A stretch of DNA of 64,000 nt from Pseudomonas canadensis. Lineage in GTDB: Bacteria; Pseudomonadota; Gammaproteobacteria; Pseudomonadales; Pseudomonadaceae. Location of the stretch: assembly GCF_000503215.1 (NCBI RefSeq), contig NZ_AYTD01000001.1, positions 248,001 to 312,000 on the forward strand, given 5' to 3'. The notes below the pieces were generated by a model. It saw only the letters and a program-made list of their open reading frames with translations. It was not told the origin of the DNA and did no database searches. Positions 1 to 10,217 of this stretch are shown here, one piece after another. Both the position numbers and the translations under genes were made by a program. Numbering within the stretch: position 1 is the first letter of the stretch; each line of letters begins with the position of its first letter.

Positions 1-1
1 G

Positions 2-1393
<1,392 letters not shown>

Positions 1394-1425
1394 ACATCGC
1401 TGGCCTGCACATGTGTGCGGGTTTA

Positions 1426-1513
1426 TGTGGGAGCTGGCTTGCCTGCGATAGCATCACCTCGGTGTGACGGATACACCGAGGTGTCTACATCGCGGGCAAG
1501 CCCGGCCCCCACA
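1426..1513. repeat. REP-type inverted repeat (GTGGGAGC family)
   Basis: Two arms of the Pseudomonas GTGGGAGCTGGCTTGCC type in opposite orientation, with a second internal inverted repeat (ACCTCGGTGT / ACACCGAGGT). It lies in the gap between glgP and the next operon. The 3' arm has drifted (GGCAAGCCCGGCCCCCACA). Confidence 0.85.
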
Positions 1514-1593
1514 TAAGCTTGCTTCCACATGGGGTCTGCGTCGATATACTAGGCGCCAGTTTGCCCGCCTCGGGCTGCTTAGGGATATCGACC

Positions 1594-4500
1594 ATGCAAT
1601 GGATTTTCATGCTGATTGGCCTGGTGCTCGGCTGGACGCTCGATGAGTCGTTCAGTGACGCGGGCATCGGTGCGCTGTTGGGCTTGGGCATTGGCCAGGC
1701 GATTCGCCTGTCAAAGCTGGCGACTCAGGCGGACCAACAGGCGCGTCAGTTGGAAACCACGCAGAAGGCGCTGATTGCGCTGGGTGATCGTCTGCGGCAG
1801 CTGGAAGTGCCCACGCCGCCGAGCAATATCGTCGTCGAAGCCGCAATCCCTGAACCCACACCTGTTGCCAAAGCGCCCGAGCTGGTTTGGGAGCTGCCGG
1901 CCGAATTGGCGCCGGTTGCCATCGTTGCCGAACCAAGCCAGCCGCTGCCGGCTGATGTATGGGCGCCTGCCCCGATACCAGAACCCAAAGAACCTGCCAT
2001 CCCCCGTGGCCCCAACTTGATCGAGCGCGCCATCAGTGGCGCGCGCAATTGGTTGTTCGGCGGCAACACCGTGCTGCGTGTCGGCGTGGTGCTATTGTTC
2101 CTCGGTCTGGCGTTCCTGTTGCGCTATGCCACCGAAGGCATGGTGGTGCCAATCGAATTACGTTACGCCGGGGTGGCTGCTGCTGCATTGGGCCTGCTGG
2201 GGTTGGGCTGGTGGCTGCGGCTGCGCAACAGCAACTATGGTCTGATGCTGCAAGGCACCGGGATCGCGGTGCTGTACCTCACGGTGTTTGCCGCGATGCG
2301 CCTGCACCCGTTGATCGATCCCGGTGCGGCCCTGGGCTTGCTGGTGGCGGTCACAGTGTTTTCGGCGATCCTGGCAATCACCCAGGATGCGCTGGGGCTG
2401 GCCTGTGCAGCGGCGCTCGGTGGTTTTGCGGCGCCGATCCTCACGTCCACCGGCGCCGGCAACCATGTGGCGCTGTTCAGTTACTTTGCCTTGCTCAACG
2501 CGGGCATTCTGGCCATCGCCTGGTTCAAGGCCTGGCGCCTGCTCAACCTGATCGGGTTTGTCGGCACCTTTGGGATCGGTTTTGCCTGGGGTCTGCGCTC
2601 GTATACGCTTGAATTGCTGTGGAGCACCGAACCGTTCCTGATTCTATTTTTTCTGATGTACCTGGCCATCGGCCTGTTGTTCGCACGGCGTAAATTGCTC
2701 GAGATGCGCGACGCGCCCGAGGATGACAGCCGTGGTGCACTGCTGCGCTGGTCGGCGGCCAAGGGCGATTATGTCGACGGCAGCATGCTGTTCGGCCCGC
2801 CGCTGGTGGGTTTCGGCTTGCAGTTTGCGCTGGTGCAGCACCTGCAGTTTGCCGCAGCGTTCAGCGTCTTGGGCCTGGGCATCGTCTACATGGGCCTGGC
2901 CCGGCTGCTGAGCGGCGGGCGCGCCTTGTTGCTGGCGGAAACCTGCCTGGCCTTGGGGGTGATCTTTGCCAGCCTGGCCATCCCCCTGGGCCTCGACGCG
3001 CGTTGGACGGCTGCGGCCTGGGCGGTGGAAGGCGCCGGCATTTTCTGGCTCGGCTTGCGTCAGCAGCGGCCGTTGGCGCGCGCATTTGGCCTGTTGCTGC
3101 AAGTGGGTTCGGCGCTGGCGTTCCTCAGTGAATTGCGTTCCGGTGAGCACACCTTGCTCAGTGGCGCGCCGCTGGGCGCGCTGCTGCTGGGCGCTGCGTT
3201 GTTGTTCAGCTTTGACCAGTTGCGCAAGGCATCCGAGGAGCAGTCCTCAGACTGGGAGCGCAAAGGCCTCCCGGTGTTGGCGAGCCTTGGCTTGAGCTTT
3301 TTGTACCTGCTCGCGCCCTTGTTGCTGGATACCCAAGGCACCGCTGTGAGTTGGGCAATCGCTGGCCTGGTGACGCTGTTTATAGGCCTGCGCATCGGCT
3401 CGCGCACCTTCCTGTTCACCGCATTCGCTGTGCAATTGCTGGGTGGCGCGGTGTTCCTGCTGCGGTTGCAAGGTGGCGACGGCGCAGCGGTGTTCAATGC
3501 CGGTTGGAGCGGTTTGCTCACGGCGTCGTTGATTGGCTTGGCCTTGATCGGCGGCATGTTGTTGGCGGCGCGTGACGACATCGTGCGCAGCGATGTTCGA
3601 CTGCTGCGCGGTTTGTCGGTGGTGCTGTTGGCGGGCCTCGTATTGATCAACCTTGCGGTGCTGTTCGTGCTGCCGTGGGAAAGTGCCAGTGGCGTGTGGG
3701 CGGCCAGTGGCCTGTTGGTCATCTGGCTGAGCCTGTACCTGCAACAGCGGGTCAGTTTTGTGTTCGGCTTGCTGCTGCAATTGGTGGGCGGCGGTTCTTT
3801 CCTGCTGGCGGTACCGGAGTTGCTCGGGCCACTGACCAGCGAGGGGCTGCGTCCGTTGGCCCACAGCGGTTTCTGGACGCCGATGGTACTGGGCCTGGCT
3901 GCGCTGGTAGGCGCCTGGCGCTTGCAGCGCGAACCCCATGCGCCGGTGTTTGCCGTGTTGAAGCTGCAACGCCTTTGCGACTTGCTGTTGGTCTGGGGCG
4001 CGGCCTGGTGGGCGTTGGCGCTGATCGGCGAAGTGTTGCGGTTTATTCCACAGGAATTGCAGGGGGCATTCCTGCTGGGGTGCGCGGCAATCAGCGTCGC
4101 GATCTGGATGCTGCTGGCTGCGCGCCTGAAGTGGGTGTCGCTGGGGGTTTTGTCCACCCTGCTGATGCCAGCGGTGGGCTTGGTGTTGCTGGTGTACGGA
4201 CATACTTATTACCACCCCGCGGCGGAGTACGGCTGGCTGGCGTGGTCGGCGGTATTTGTGGTGCATTTCATCTCGCTGCGACGCCTGGCGGTGATTGTGC
4301 CCGCCAAGGCGTTGAGCGTGGCCCACGTACTCGGCTGCTGGATGCTGATCGGCATATTGGCGCTGGAGTTGCGCTACGGTCTGCTGAGGTTTACTGCCGA
4401 GTACAACGCCTGGCGCTGGCTGGGCTGGGCGATCCTGCCAAGTCTCTATCTCGTGCTGGCCGCTTCGCCACGTCGTTGGCCATGGCCGGTGGCGGCGTAT

Positions 4501-5112
4501 CCAAGGGAATATCGGGTGTTGGCGGCCGTGCCATTGGCGGTGCTGATGCTTGGCTGGTTCTGGCTGGCGAACAGCTTCAGCGACGGCACGGCCAAACCGC
4601 TGCCCTATGTGCCGCTGGTCAACCCGCTGGACCTGGGCCTGCTCTTTGCGCTGCTGGGTGTGTATTGGTGCGCGCGAAGTGTCGCGCCGCTACGGGGCCC
4701 GCGTATTGAGCTTGTCGCCCAAGGTGTCGCGGGTGTTTCGCTGTTTGCCTTCTTTACCGCGCTGGTCATGCGTACTGCCCACCATTGGGGCGGCGTGCCG
4801 TTTCAACTGGATGCGTTGCTCGAATCCATGCTGGTACAGGCCGGTCTGTCGATCGTCTGGACCCTGATCGCTCTCGGCCTGATGATCGGCGGCCACCTGC
4901 GCCATCGCCGCGAGGTGTGGCTGATCGGTGCAGTGTTGATTGCGGTGGTGGTCGCCAAGTTGTTCTTTGTCGAACTGAGCAACCGCGGCGGTCTGGCGCG
5001 GATCGTGTCGTTTATAGGTGTGGGTGGGCTGTTGCTGGTGGTGGGTTACTTCGCACCGCTGCCACCCAAGCGCGTCGAACCGGTGTTGGACACTGAAGGA
5101 GCATCCTCTTGA
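1594..5112 (+). CDS. Large polytopic membrane protein, DUF2339 family
   Basis: The product is 1172 residues from ATG 1594; an in-frame start at 1519 is possible, but AGGG at 1581 sits correctly for 1594. The N-terminus has a membrane segment (about residues 1-20), a short heptad-like stretch (AQQARQLETTQKALIALGDRL) and a Pro/Glu/Ala-rich linker to about residue 140. After that come more than 25 closely packed hydrophobic helices. This is the pattern of DUF2339 proteins, whose biochemical role is unknown to me. The stop codon overlaps the TTG start of the DUF3999 gene, so the two are probably co-translated. A TATACT hexamer at 1545-1550 is a plausible -10 box without a convincing -35. Confidence 0.85.
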   Translation: MQWIFMLIGLVLGWTLDESFSDAGIGALLGLGIGQAIRLSKLATQADQQARQLETTQKALIALGDRLRQLEVPTPPSNIVVEAAIPEPTPVAKAPELVWELPAELAPVAIVAEPSQPLPADVWAPAPIPEPKEPAIPRGPNLIERAISGARNWLFGGNTVLRVGVVLLFLGLAFLLRYATEGMVVPIELRYAGVAAAALGLLGLGWWLRLRNSNYGLMLQGTGIAVLYLTVFAAMRLHPLIDPGAALGLLVAVTVFSAILAITQDALGLACAAALGGFAAPILTSTGAGNHVALFSYFALLNAGILAIAWFKAWRLLNLIGFVGTFGIGFAWGLRSYTLELLWSTEPFLILFFLMYLAIGLLFARRKLLEMRDAPEDDSRGALLRWSAAKGDYVDGSMLFGPPLVGFGLQFALVQHLQFAAAFSVLGLGIVYMGLARLLSGGRALLLAETCLALGVIFASLAIPLGLDARWTAAAWAVEGAGIFWLGLRQQRPLARAFGLLLQVGSALAFLSELRSGEHTLLSGAPLGALLLGAALLFSFDQLRKASEEQSSDWERKGLPVLASLGLSFLYLLAPLLLDTQGTAVSWAIAGLVTLFIGLRIGSRTFLFTAFAVQLLGGAVFLLRLQGGDGAAVFNAGWSGLLTASLIGLALIGGMLLAARDDIVRSDVRLLRGLSVVLLAGLVLINLAVLFVLPWESASGVWAASGLLVIWLSLYLQQRVSFVFGLLLQLVGGGSFLLAVPELLGPLTSEGLRPLAHSGFWTPMVLGLAALVGAWRLQREPHAPVFAVLKLQRLCDLLLVWGAAWWALALIGEVLRFIPQELQGAFLLGCAAISVAIWMLLAARLKWVSLGVLSTLLMPAVGLVLLVYGHTYYHPAAEYGWLAWSAVFVVHFISLRRLAVIVPAKALSVAHVLGCWMLIGILALELRYGLLRFTAEYNAWRWLGWAILPSLYLVLAASPRRWPWPVAAYPREYRVLAAVPLAVLMLGWFWLANSFSDGTAKPLPYVPLVNPLDLGLLFALLGVYWCARSVAPLRGPRIELVAQGVAGVSLFAFFTALVMRTAHHWGGVPFQLDALLESMLVQAGLSIVWTLIALGLMIGGHLRHRREVWLIGAVLIAVVVAKLFFVELSNRGGLARIVSFIGVGGLLLVVGYFAPLPPKRVEPVLDTEGASS

Positions 5113-6464
5113 TCGGTAAGTTGAGCGTGGCCGTGCTGGGCCTGTGTACGACCTTGTCTGTGTGGGCGCAGGAAACGCCGGCTGACTTCACCTCCCAGGT
5201 GCCGCTGAACGTCAGCGGCAGCGGCCCTTGGTATCGCCTGGAGCTGCCGCTGGCGGTGCAATTGAACGCGCGCCAGGCCGATCTTGGCGATGTGCGCGTG
5301 TTCAACGCCGCCGGCGAGCCGCAGGCCTATGCGTTGTCGCGTCAGGCCTCGCAGCGCAGCGAAAGTCGCAACGTTACGGCGGTGAAGTGGTTCCCGCTGT
5401 ACGCCGCCGACACCCAGCAAGCCCTGCCAGACGTGGTAATGAAGGCCACCACTTCCGGCACCCTGGTGGAAATCAAACCGTCCACAGCCCCCAAGCCCGG
5501 CAAGCAAGTGCTGCGGGGCTGGGTATTGGACGCCAGTGCAATCAAGGCGCCCCTGCAGCAATTGAGCCTGGACTGGAGTCGCGAGCAGGAGGGCTTCCAG
5601 CGTTTCAGCATTGAAGCCAGTGATGATTTGCAGCACTGGAAAGCCTGGGGCGATGGGCAAGTGGCGCGCTTGTCATTTGCCGATGACCGGGTCGAGCAGC
5701 ATGACGTGAACTTGCCGGGGCAATCGGCGCGTTATTTGCGGCTGGTGTGGCAAGGCCAGGCAGCGCCGTTGTTGACGTCGGCGAAGCTGGAGAGCGCCAC
5801 TAGCAGCACCTTGCCGATGCCGTTGGTGTGGTCGCAAGCCTTTCCAGGGGAGCGGCTCAAGGCGGGAGAGTACAGCTGGCAATTGCCGACGGGGCTGAAT
5901 GTCGAGCGCTTGCGGGTCGAATTGAAGCAGCCCAATACGCTGGCGCCGGTGACGTTGTCGGGTCGAAGTGACGCCAAGCAAACCTGGCAGCCGTTGAGCA
6001 ATGGCCTGCTGTACCGCCTGACCCAGAACGGCAAGGACGTGGTGCAGGATGAATTGCAGTTGCCGGGCCAGACGGTTGCCCAGTTGAAGTTGCAAGTGGA
6101 CGAGCGGGGCGGTGGACTGGGCGTCGAAGCCCCCGCCTTACGCGTGGCCGTGCGTGCCACGCAACTGGTGTTTCTGGCGCGGGGTGAGCCGCCCTTCAGC
6201 CTGGCGCTGGGGAACGCATCCGTGAACGCCGCGAGCCTGCCACTCTCGACGCTGATTCCCGATTACAGTCCCGAGCGTTTGAAGGCGCTGGGCCAGGCTA
6301 CCTTGGTGGGAGAAATCACGGTCAAACCGCCTGCGTTTGCCGCCTTGCCCGAAGCCGGCACCGACTGGAAAAAACTCGGCCTGTGGGTCGTGTTGCTGCT
6401 CGGCGTGGCGGCACTGGGTGCCATGGCCTACAGTTTGCTGCGCAAGCCGCCGGTGGCAGGTTAA
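5109..6464 (+). CDS. DUF3999 family envelope protein
   Basis: 451 residues starting at TTG 5109, which overlaps the TGA of the upstream DUF2339 gene; GAAGGAG at 5095-5101 is the ribosome binding site. An N-terminal signal peptide (about residues 1-20, ending VWAQE) precedes a long periplasmic beta-rich region. A single C-terminal membrane helix (about residues 428-445, LGLWVVLLLGVAALGAMAYS) is followed by a short basic tail (LLRKPPVAG). The topology is therefore a periplasmic domain anchored at its C-terminus. The function is unknown; tight coupling to the DUF2339 protein suggests the two form one membrane complex, which is inference. Confidence 0.85.
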   Translation: MIGKLSVAVLGLCTTLSVWAQETPADFTSQVPLNVSGSGPWYRLELPLAVQLNARQADLGDVRVFNAAGEPQAYALSRQASQRSESRNVTAVKWFPLYAADTQQALPDVVMKATTSGTLVEIKPSTAPKPGKQVLRGWVLDASAIKAPLQQLSLDWSREQEGFQRFSIEASDDLQHWKAWGDGQVARLSFADDRVEQHDVNLPGQSARYLRLVWQGQAAPLLTSAKLESATSSTLPMPLVWSQAFPGERLKAGEYSWQLPTGLNVERLRVELKQPNTLAPVTLSGRSDAKQTWQPLSNGLLYRLTQNGKDVVQDELQLPGQTVAQLKLQVDERGGGLGVEAPALRVAVRATQLVFLARGEPPFSLALGNASVNAASLPLSTLIPDYSPERLKALGQATLVGEITVKPPAFAALPEAGTDWKKLGLWVVLLLGVAALGAMAYSLLRKPPVAG

Positions 6465-6572
6465 ATAAAGTCCATGAACTCTATTGGGTTTAAATCCTCT
6501 GATAGGAGGAAATACGCCCCGACTCGCGTTAAACTGCGCGGGTTTTCAGCCCCCCATTCTCCGGAGCCTTAC

Positions 6573-7583
6573 ATGTCCCGCGTTACCTTGAGTCGCTATT
6601 TGATTGAGCAGACCCGCAGCAACAACACGCCTGCCGATCTGCGCTTCCTTATCGAAGTGGTGGCGCGTGCTTGCAAGGAAATCAGCCACGCCGTGTCCAA
6701 AGGCGCACTGGGTGGTGTCCTGGGCAGCATGGGCACCGAAAACGTGCAGGGCGAAGTGCAGAAGAAACTCGACGTGATCTCCAACGAGATTCTGCTCGAA
6801 GCCAACGAATGGGGCGGTCACCTGGCCGGCATGGCGTCCGAAGAAATGGACAATGCCTACCAGATCCCCGGTAAATACCCGAAAGGCGCCTACCTGCTGG
6901 TGTTCGACCCACTGGACGGTTCCTCCAACATCGACATCAACGCCCCGGTCGGCACCATCTTCTCGGTACTGCGTTGCCCCAACGAATACCTGAGCCAGAA
7001 CGAAGCCCTGAACGAAAAGGCCTTCCTGCAGCCAGGCACCGAGCAGGTTGCTGCCGGTTACGCCATCTACGGCCCACAGACCATGCTGGTGCTGACCCTG
7101 GGCGACGGCGTCAAAGGCTTCACCCTGGATCGCGAGATGGGCAGCTTCGTACTGACCCACGAAGACATCACCATTCCTGCGTCCACCCAGGAATTTGCGA
7201 TCAACATGTCTAACCAGCGCCACTGGGAAGAACCTGTGACCCGCTACGTGGGCGAGTTGATGGCCGGCGAAGAAGGCCCGTTGAAGAAAAACTTCAACAT
7301 GCGCTGGGTTGCCGCGATGGTTGCCGACGTGCACCGCATCCTGACCCGTGGTGGCCTGTTCATGTACCCACGCGACAGCCGCGAGCCGTCCAAGCCGGGC
7401 AAACTGCGCTTGATGTACGAAGCCAACCCGATGTCCTTCCTGGTTGAGCAGGCGGGCGGCGCATCCACCGATGGCCACCAGCGTATCCTCGACATCCAGC
7501 CTGAAGGCCTGCACCAGCGTGTGGCGGTGTTCCTGGGTTCGAAGGAAGAAGTTGAGCGTGTGACGGCTTATCACAAGAAGTAA
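6573..7583 (+). CDS. fbp: Class I fructose-1,6-bisphosphatase
   Basis: 336 residues from ATG 6573, the usual family length; a longer frame from 6474 adds residues with no family support. It hydrolyses fructose-1,6-bisphosphate to fructose-6-phosphate in gluconeogenesis. Metal-site residues are visible: the acidic pair in ASEEMD (residues 88-93) and [10 protein letters not shown] (about 112-121). The C-terminal [16 protein letters not shown] segment with its active-site glutamate is also present. It has its own intrinsic terminator downstream and appears monocistronic. This is an essential step when Pseudomonas grows on organic acids or amino acids, which fits the amino-acid catabolic genes nearby. 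Confidence 0.97.
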   Translation: MSRVTLSRYLIEQTRSNNTPADLRFLIEVVARACKEISHAVSKGALGGVLGSMGTENVQGEVQKKLDVISNEILLEANEWGGHLAGMASEEMDNAYQIPGKYPKGAYLLVFDPLDGSSNIDINAPVGTIFSVLRCPNEYLSQNEALNEKAFLQPGTEQVAAGYAIYGPQTMLVLTLGDGVKGFTLDREMGSFVLTHEDITIPASTQEFAINMSNQRHWEEPVTRYVGELMAGEEGPLKKNFNMRWVAAMVADVHRILTRGGLFMYPRDSREPSKPGKLRLMYEANPMSFLVEQAGGASTDGHQRILDIQPEGLHQRVAVFLGSKEEVERVTAYHKK

Positions 7584-7633
7584 GTTGATGCGATAAGTGA
7601 GCGGCGTTGTTGTGAGCCGGTTCACCCTTGAAG

Positions 7634-7671
7634 AAGCCCCGAAACGTTTCAGCGTTTTCGGGGCTTTTTTG
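7634..7671 (+). terminator. Intrinsic terminator of fbp
   Basis: Stem AAGCCCCGAAACG / CGTTTTCGGGGCTT with one bulged base and a TTTCAG loop, followed by a run of six T. It begins about 50 bases after the fbp stop codon. Confidence 0.9.
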
Positions 7672-7759
7672 TTTTCGTTCATCGGGAACCAGACACCTCT
7701 TTTCCCTTCTAAGCTTCTGGCAGATACCCACGCTGCTTCGTCCCTCCAGGAGTTTTTCC

Positions 7760-8014
7760 ATGTCGTTACGCCGTCTCGCTTTGCTGGCTTTTTGCGTGTT
7801 GTTGGGCGCTTGCAGCAAGGTCAACCAAGAAAATTACGCGAAGTTGTCGGCTGGCATGGCCAAGGCTGAGGTGGAGTCGTTGCTGGGTAAGCCGACCGAT
7901 TGTTCCGGCGCGCTGGGCATGTCCAGTTGCACCTGGGGCGATAAAACCAGCTTTATCAGCGTTCAATATGCCGGTGACAAAGTTCTGATGTTTTCCGGGC
8001 AAGGCCTGAAGTAA
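7760..8014 (+). CDS. Small lipoprotein with a BamE-like fold signature
   Basis: 84 residues from ATG 7760, preceded by the ribosome site CCAGGAG. The lipoprotein signal ends LLGAC with the lipidated Cys at residue 18. The mature part contains KLSAGMAKAEVESLLGKPT, which resembles the start of SmpA/OmlA (BamE) domains (a Gly-Met helix cap, then 'evesllGkPt'), with a Cys pair further on (CSGALGMSSC). It is too short to be BamE itself. Predicted location is the periplasmic face of the inner or outer membrane; Ser at +2 favours the outer membrane. Function unknown. Confidence 0.75.
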   Translation: MSLRRLALLAFCVLLGACSKVNQENYAKLSAGMAKAEVESLLGKPTDCSGALGMSSCTWGDKTSFISVQYAGDKVLMFSGQGLK

Positions 8015-8044
8015 ACCGGGGCGAGAGCCTGCGGGAGAAGAAGA

Positions 8045-8614
8045 ATGATGCGTTTTGTTTTGTTCCTTTGTGCCAGCCTGTTTTTGGCGGGCTGCGCCAG
8101 CCATTCTGGCGATGATCTGCAACCCAAGACAGCGAGCAACGTCAACCTCAAGCGTTACCAGGGCACCTGGTATGAGTTGGCCCGATTGCCGATGTACTTC
8201 CAGCGCAACTGCGCGCAGTCCGAAGCCCGCTACACCCTGTTGCCCGATGGTGACATGTCGGTGTTCAACCGCTGCCTGACGACCGAATGGAAGTGGGAAG
8301 AAGCCAAGGGCACCGCCACCCCGCAAGTGCCGGGCAAGACCGACAAGCTCTGGGTGGAATTCAATAACTGGTTTACCGCGTTGTTGCCGGGCGTTGCCAA
8401 GGGCGATTACTGGGTGTTGTATGTCAGCGATGACTACAAGACCGCAATTGTGGGCAGCCCGAGCCGGCGTTATATGTGGATCCTGTCGCGCACGCCGACG
8501 GTCAGTGCGGACACCCGCGAAGACCTGTTGAGCAGGGCGCGGCAGCAGGGGTATGACACCACGCGATTGATCTGGCGTACGTCGGACAAGCAGATGGCAA
8601 AGACCTCGCAGTAA
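8045..8614 (+). CDS. blc: Lipocalin-family outer membrane lipoprotein (Blc-like)
   Basis: 189 residues; GGGAG at 8033-8037 selects ATG 8045 over the adjacent ATG 8048. The lipoprotein signal ends LAGC with Cys 17. The bacterial lipocalin signature GTWYELARLP follows at residues 40-49, then the beta-barrel strands and the conserved YVSDDYKTAIVG and LSRTP blocks. Lipocalins of this kind bind fatty acids or lysophospholipids at the outer membrane. The gene is 30 bases after the small lipoprotein gene and may be co-transcribed with it. A REP palindrome follows. Confidence 0.9.
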   Translation: MMRFVLFLCASLFLAGCASHSGDDLQPKTASNVNLKRYQGTWYELARLPMYFQRNCAQSEARYTLLPDGDMSVFNRCLTTEWKWEEAKGTATPQVPGKTDKLWVEFNNWFTALLPGVAKGDYWVLYVSDDYKTAIVGSPSRRYMWILSRTPTVSADTREDLLSRARQQGYDTTRLIWRTSDKQMAKTSQ

Positions 8615-8639
8615 CCCTGGGCCACCGCCGATCAATACA

Positions 8640-8726
8640 TGTGGGAGCTGGCTTGCCTGCGATAGCATCACCACGGTGTAACTGATACACCTTGGTGCCT
8701 GTATCGCAGGCAAGCCAGCTCCCACA
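8640..8726. repeat. REP-type inverted repeat (GTGGGAGC family)
   Basis: Arms TGTGGGAGCTGGCTTGCCTGCGATA and its near-perfect reverse complement enclose a second inverted repeat. It separates the convergent lipocalin and hutF genes. Confidence 0.9.
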
Positions 8727-8744
8727 TTTGTTATGTGTCGCGTG

Positions 8745-10109
8745 TTAGCCCAGTAGCGCTCTCAAAACTTGCGTGAACGCCCGGCTGCTTTCTTCTTCGC
8801 CGGCATGATGCCCATCGCGCACCACCCACTTTCCATTCACCAGCACATCCCGCACCTGCCGATCCCCGCCCGCAAACAGCCAGCGATTCAGAATCCCATC
8901 CTCTGTTGCCGTCGCCAGGTATGGATCATTGCCATCCAGCACAATCCAATCCGCACGCTTGCCCACTTCCAGCCGGCCAATCGGTTGCCCCAACGCTTGG
9001 GCACCGCCGTCCAGCGCGGCATCAAACAGCGTACGGCCGACCATCGGCTGATCACTGCGGTACAACCGATTACGCCGCTGATCGCGCAGGCGCTGGCCAT
9101 ATTCCAACCAACGCAACTCCTCCACCACGCTCAATGACACATGGCTGTCGGACCCGATACCCATGCGTCCGCCTTGGGCCAGAAAATCCACCGCCGGGAA
9201 AATCCCATCACCCAGATTAGCCTCGGTGGTCAGGCACAAGCCGGCAATCGCGCGGCTCTTGGCCATGCGTGCGACTTCATCCGCATCGGCATGAGTGGCA
9301 TGCACCAGGCACCAGCGCTCATCCACTTCAACGTTGTCATACAGCCATTGCAGCGGGCGTTTGCCGCTCCAGGCCAGGCAGTCTTCAACTTCCTTCTGCT
9401 GTTCGGCGATGTGGATATGCACCGTGCACGCCTTGTCGCTGGCGGCCAGCACGTCATTGATTTGCTGTGGCGTCACCGCGCGCAACGAGTGGAAACACAG
9501 CCCCAACTGCTGCGCCGTTTGTGCGGCGAGGATGGGTTTGAGCTGCGCCTGCAGGTCCAGGTATTGCTCGGTGCTGTTGATAAACCGCCGCTGGCCTTCA
9601 TTCGGGGCTTGGCCGCCAAAACCGGAGTGGGTGTAAAGCACAGGCAGCAGTGTCAGGCCAATCCCGCTGCTGGCCGCCGCCTGGCTGATCTGCCGTGACA
9701 GTTCCGTGCGATCGGCATACGGCTGGCCGCTGACGTCGTGATGCACATAGTGAAATTCTGCCACCGAGGTGTAGCCGGCCTTGAGCATCTCGATATACAG
9801 CTGTTGCGCGATCACCTGCAATTGTTCCGGGCTGATCTTGCCGACCATGCGGTACATCAGGTCGCGCCACGTCCAGAAGCTGTCATTCGGATTGCCCGCC
9901 ACTTCGGCCAAACCGGCCATGGCGCGCTGGAATGCATGGGAGTGCAGGTTCGGCATGCCCGCCAATACCGGGCCCCTCAGCCGTTCGGCACCCTCTGCGC
10001 TGGCATTGGCCTCAACCTTTGTCAGCAGGCCCTCAGCGCTGACTTCAAGACGTACATCATTGGCCCATCCATTAGGCAGCAGCGCGCGTTCGGCAAAGAA
10101 AGCGGACAT
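8745..10109 (-). CDS. hutF: Formimidoylglutamate deiminase
   Basis: 454 residues from ATG 10109 (a TTG two codons upstream is also possible). HutF deaminates N-formimino-glutamate to N-formyl-glutamate and ammonia, the fourth step of the five-step histidine pathway; HutG then deformylates. It is an amidohydrolase-superfamily protein: the metal-binding NLHSHAFQ motif is at residues 54-61, with VHIHIAEQ, VHATHAD and GSDSHVSLS further on. It is transcribed divergently from hutC, with a palindromic operator between the two. Its presence with HutG, and without an HutE-like formiminoglutamase, indicates the Pseudomonas-type route. Confidence 0.96.
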   Translation of the reverse strand: MSAFFAERALLPNGWANDVRLEVSAEGLLTKVEANASAEGAERLRGPVLAGMPNLHSHAFQRAMAGLAEVAGNPNDSFWTWRDLMYRMVGKISPEQLQVIAQQLYIEMLKAGYTSVAEFHYVHHDVSGQPYADRTELSRQISQAAASSGIGLTLLPVLYTHSGFGGQAPNEGQRRFINSTEQYLDLQAQLKPILAAQTAQQLGLCFHSLRAVTPQQINDVLAASDKACTVHIHIAEQQKEVEDCLAWSGKRPLQWLYDNVEVDERWCLVHATHADADEVARMAKSRAIAGLCLTTEANLGDGIFPAVDFLAQGGRMGIGSDSHVSLSVVEELRWLEYGQRLRDQRRNRLYRSDQPMVGRTLFDAALDGGAQALGQPIGRLEVGKRADWIVLDGNDPYLATATEDGILNRWLFAGGDRQVRDVLVNGKWVVRDGHHAGEEESSRAFTQVLRALLG

Positions 10110-10138
10110 GATCAAGGCACCCCGGTCGTGTGTTTATT

Positions 10139-10148
10139 TGTATATACA
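10139..10148. promoter_or_regulatory. HutC operator candidate between hutF and hutC
   Basis: TGTATATACA is a perfect 10-bp palindrome followed by a further TATACA half site, in the hutF-hutC divergent region. It matches the GntR/HutC-subfamily pattern (GTATANAC type) and resembles the CTTGTATGTACAAG element in front of hutU. It would let HutC repress both hutF and its own operon; urocanate is the known inducer of HutC proteins. Confidence 0.7.
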
Positions 10149-10217
10149 TATACAGACGTTTGCCTGCTCGGTAAACTCCGGCAATCTATGCATCTTTTCC
10201 CCCTGCAAGGATTCCCT

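Noticed and set aside
1519..1593. Longer N-terminus for the DUF2339 protein
   Set aside because: The extension overlaps the probable -10 box and lacks a ribosome site; ATG 1594 has AGGG nine bases upstream and begins with a membrane helix.
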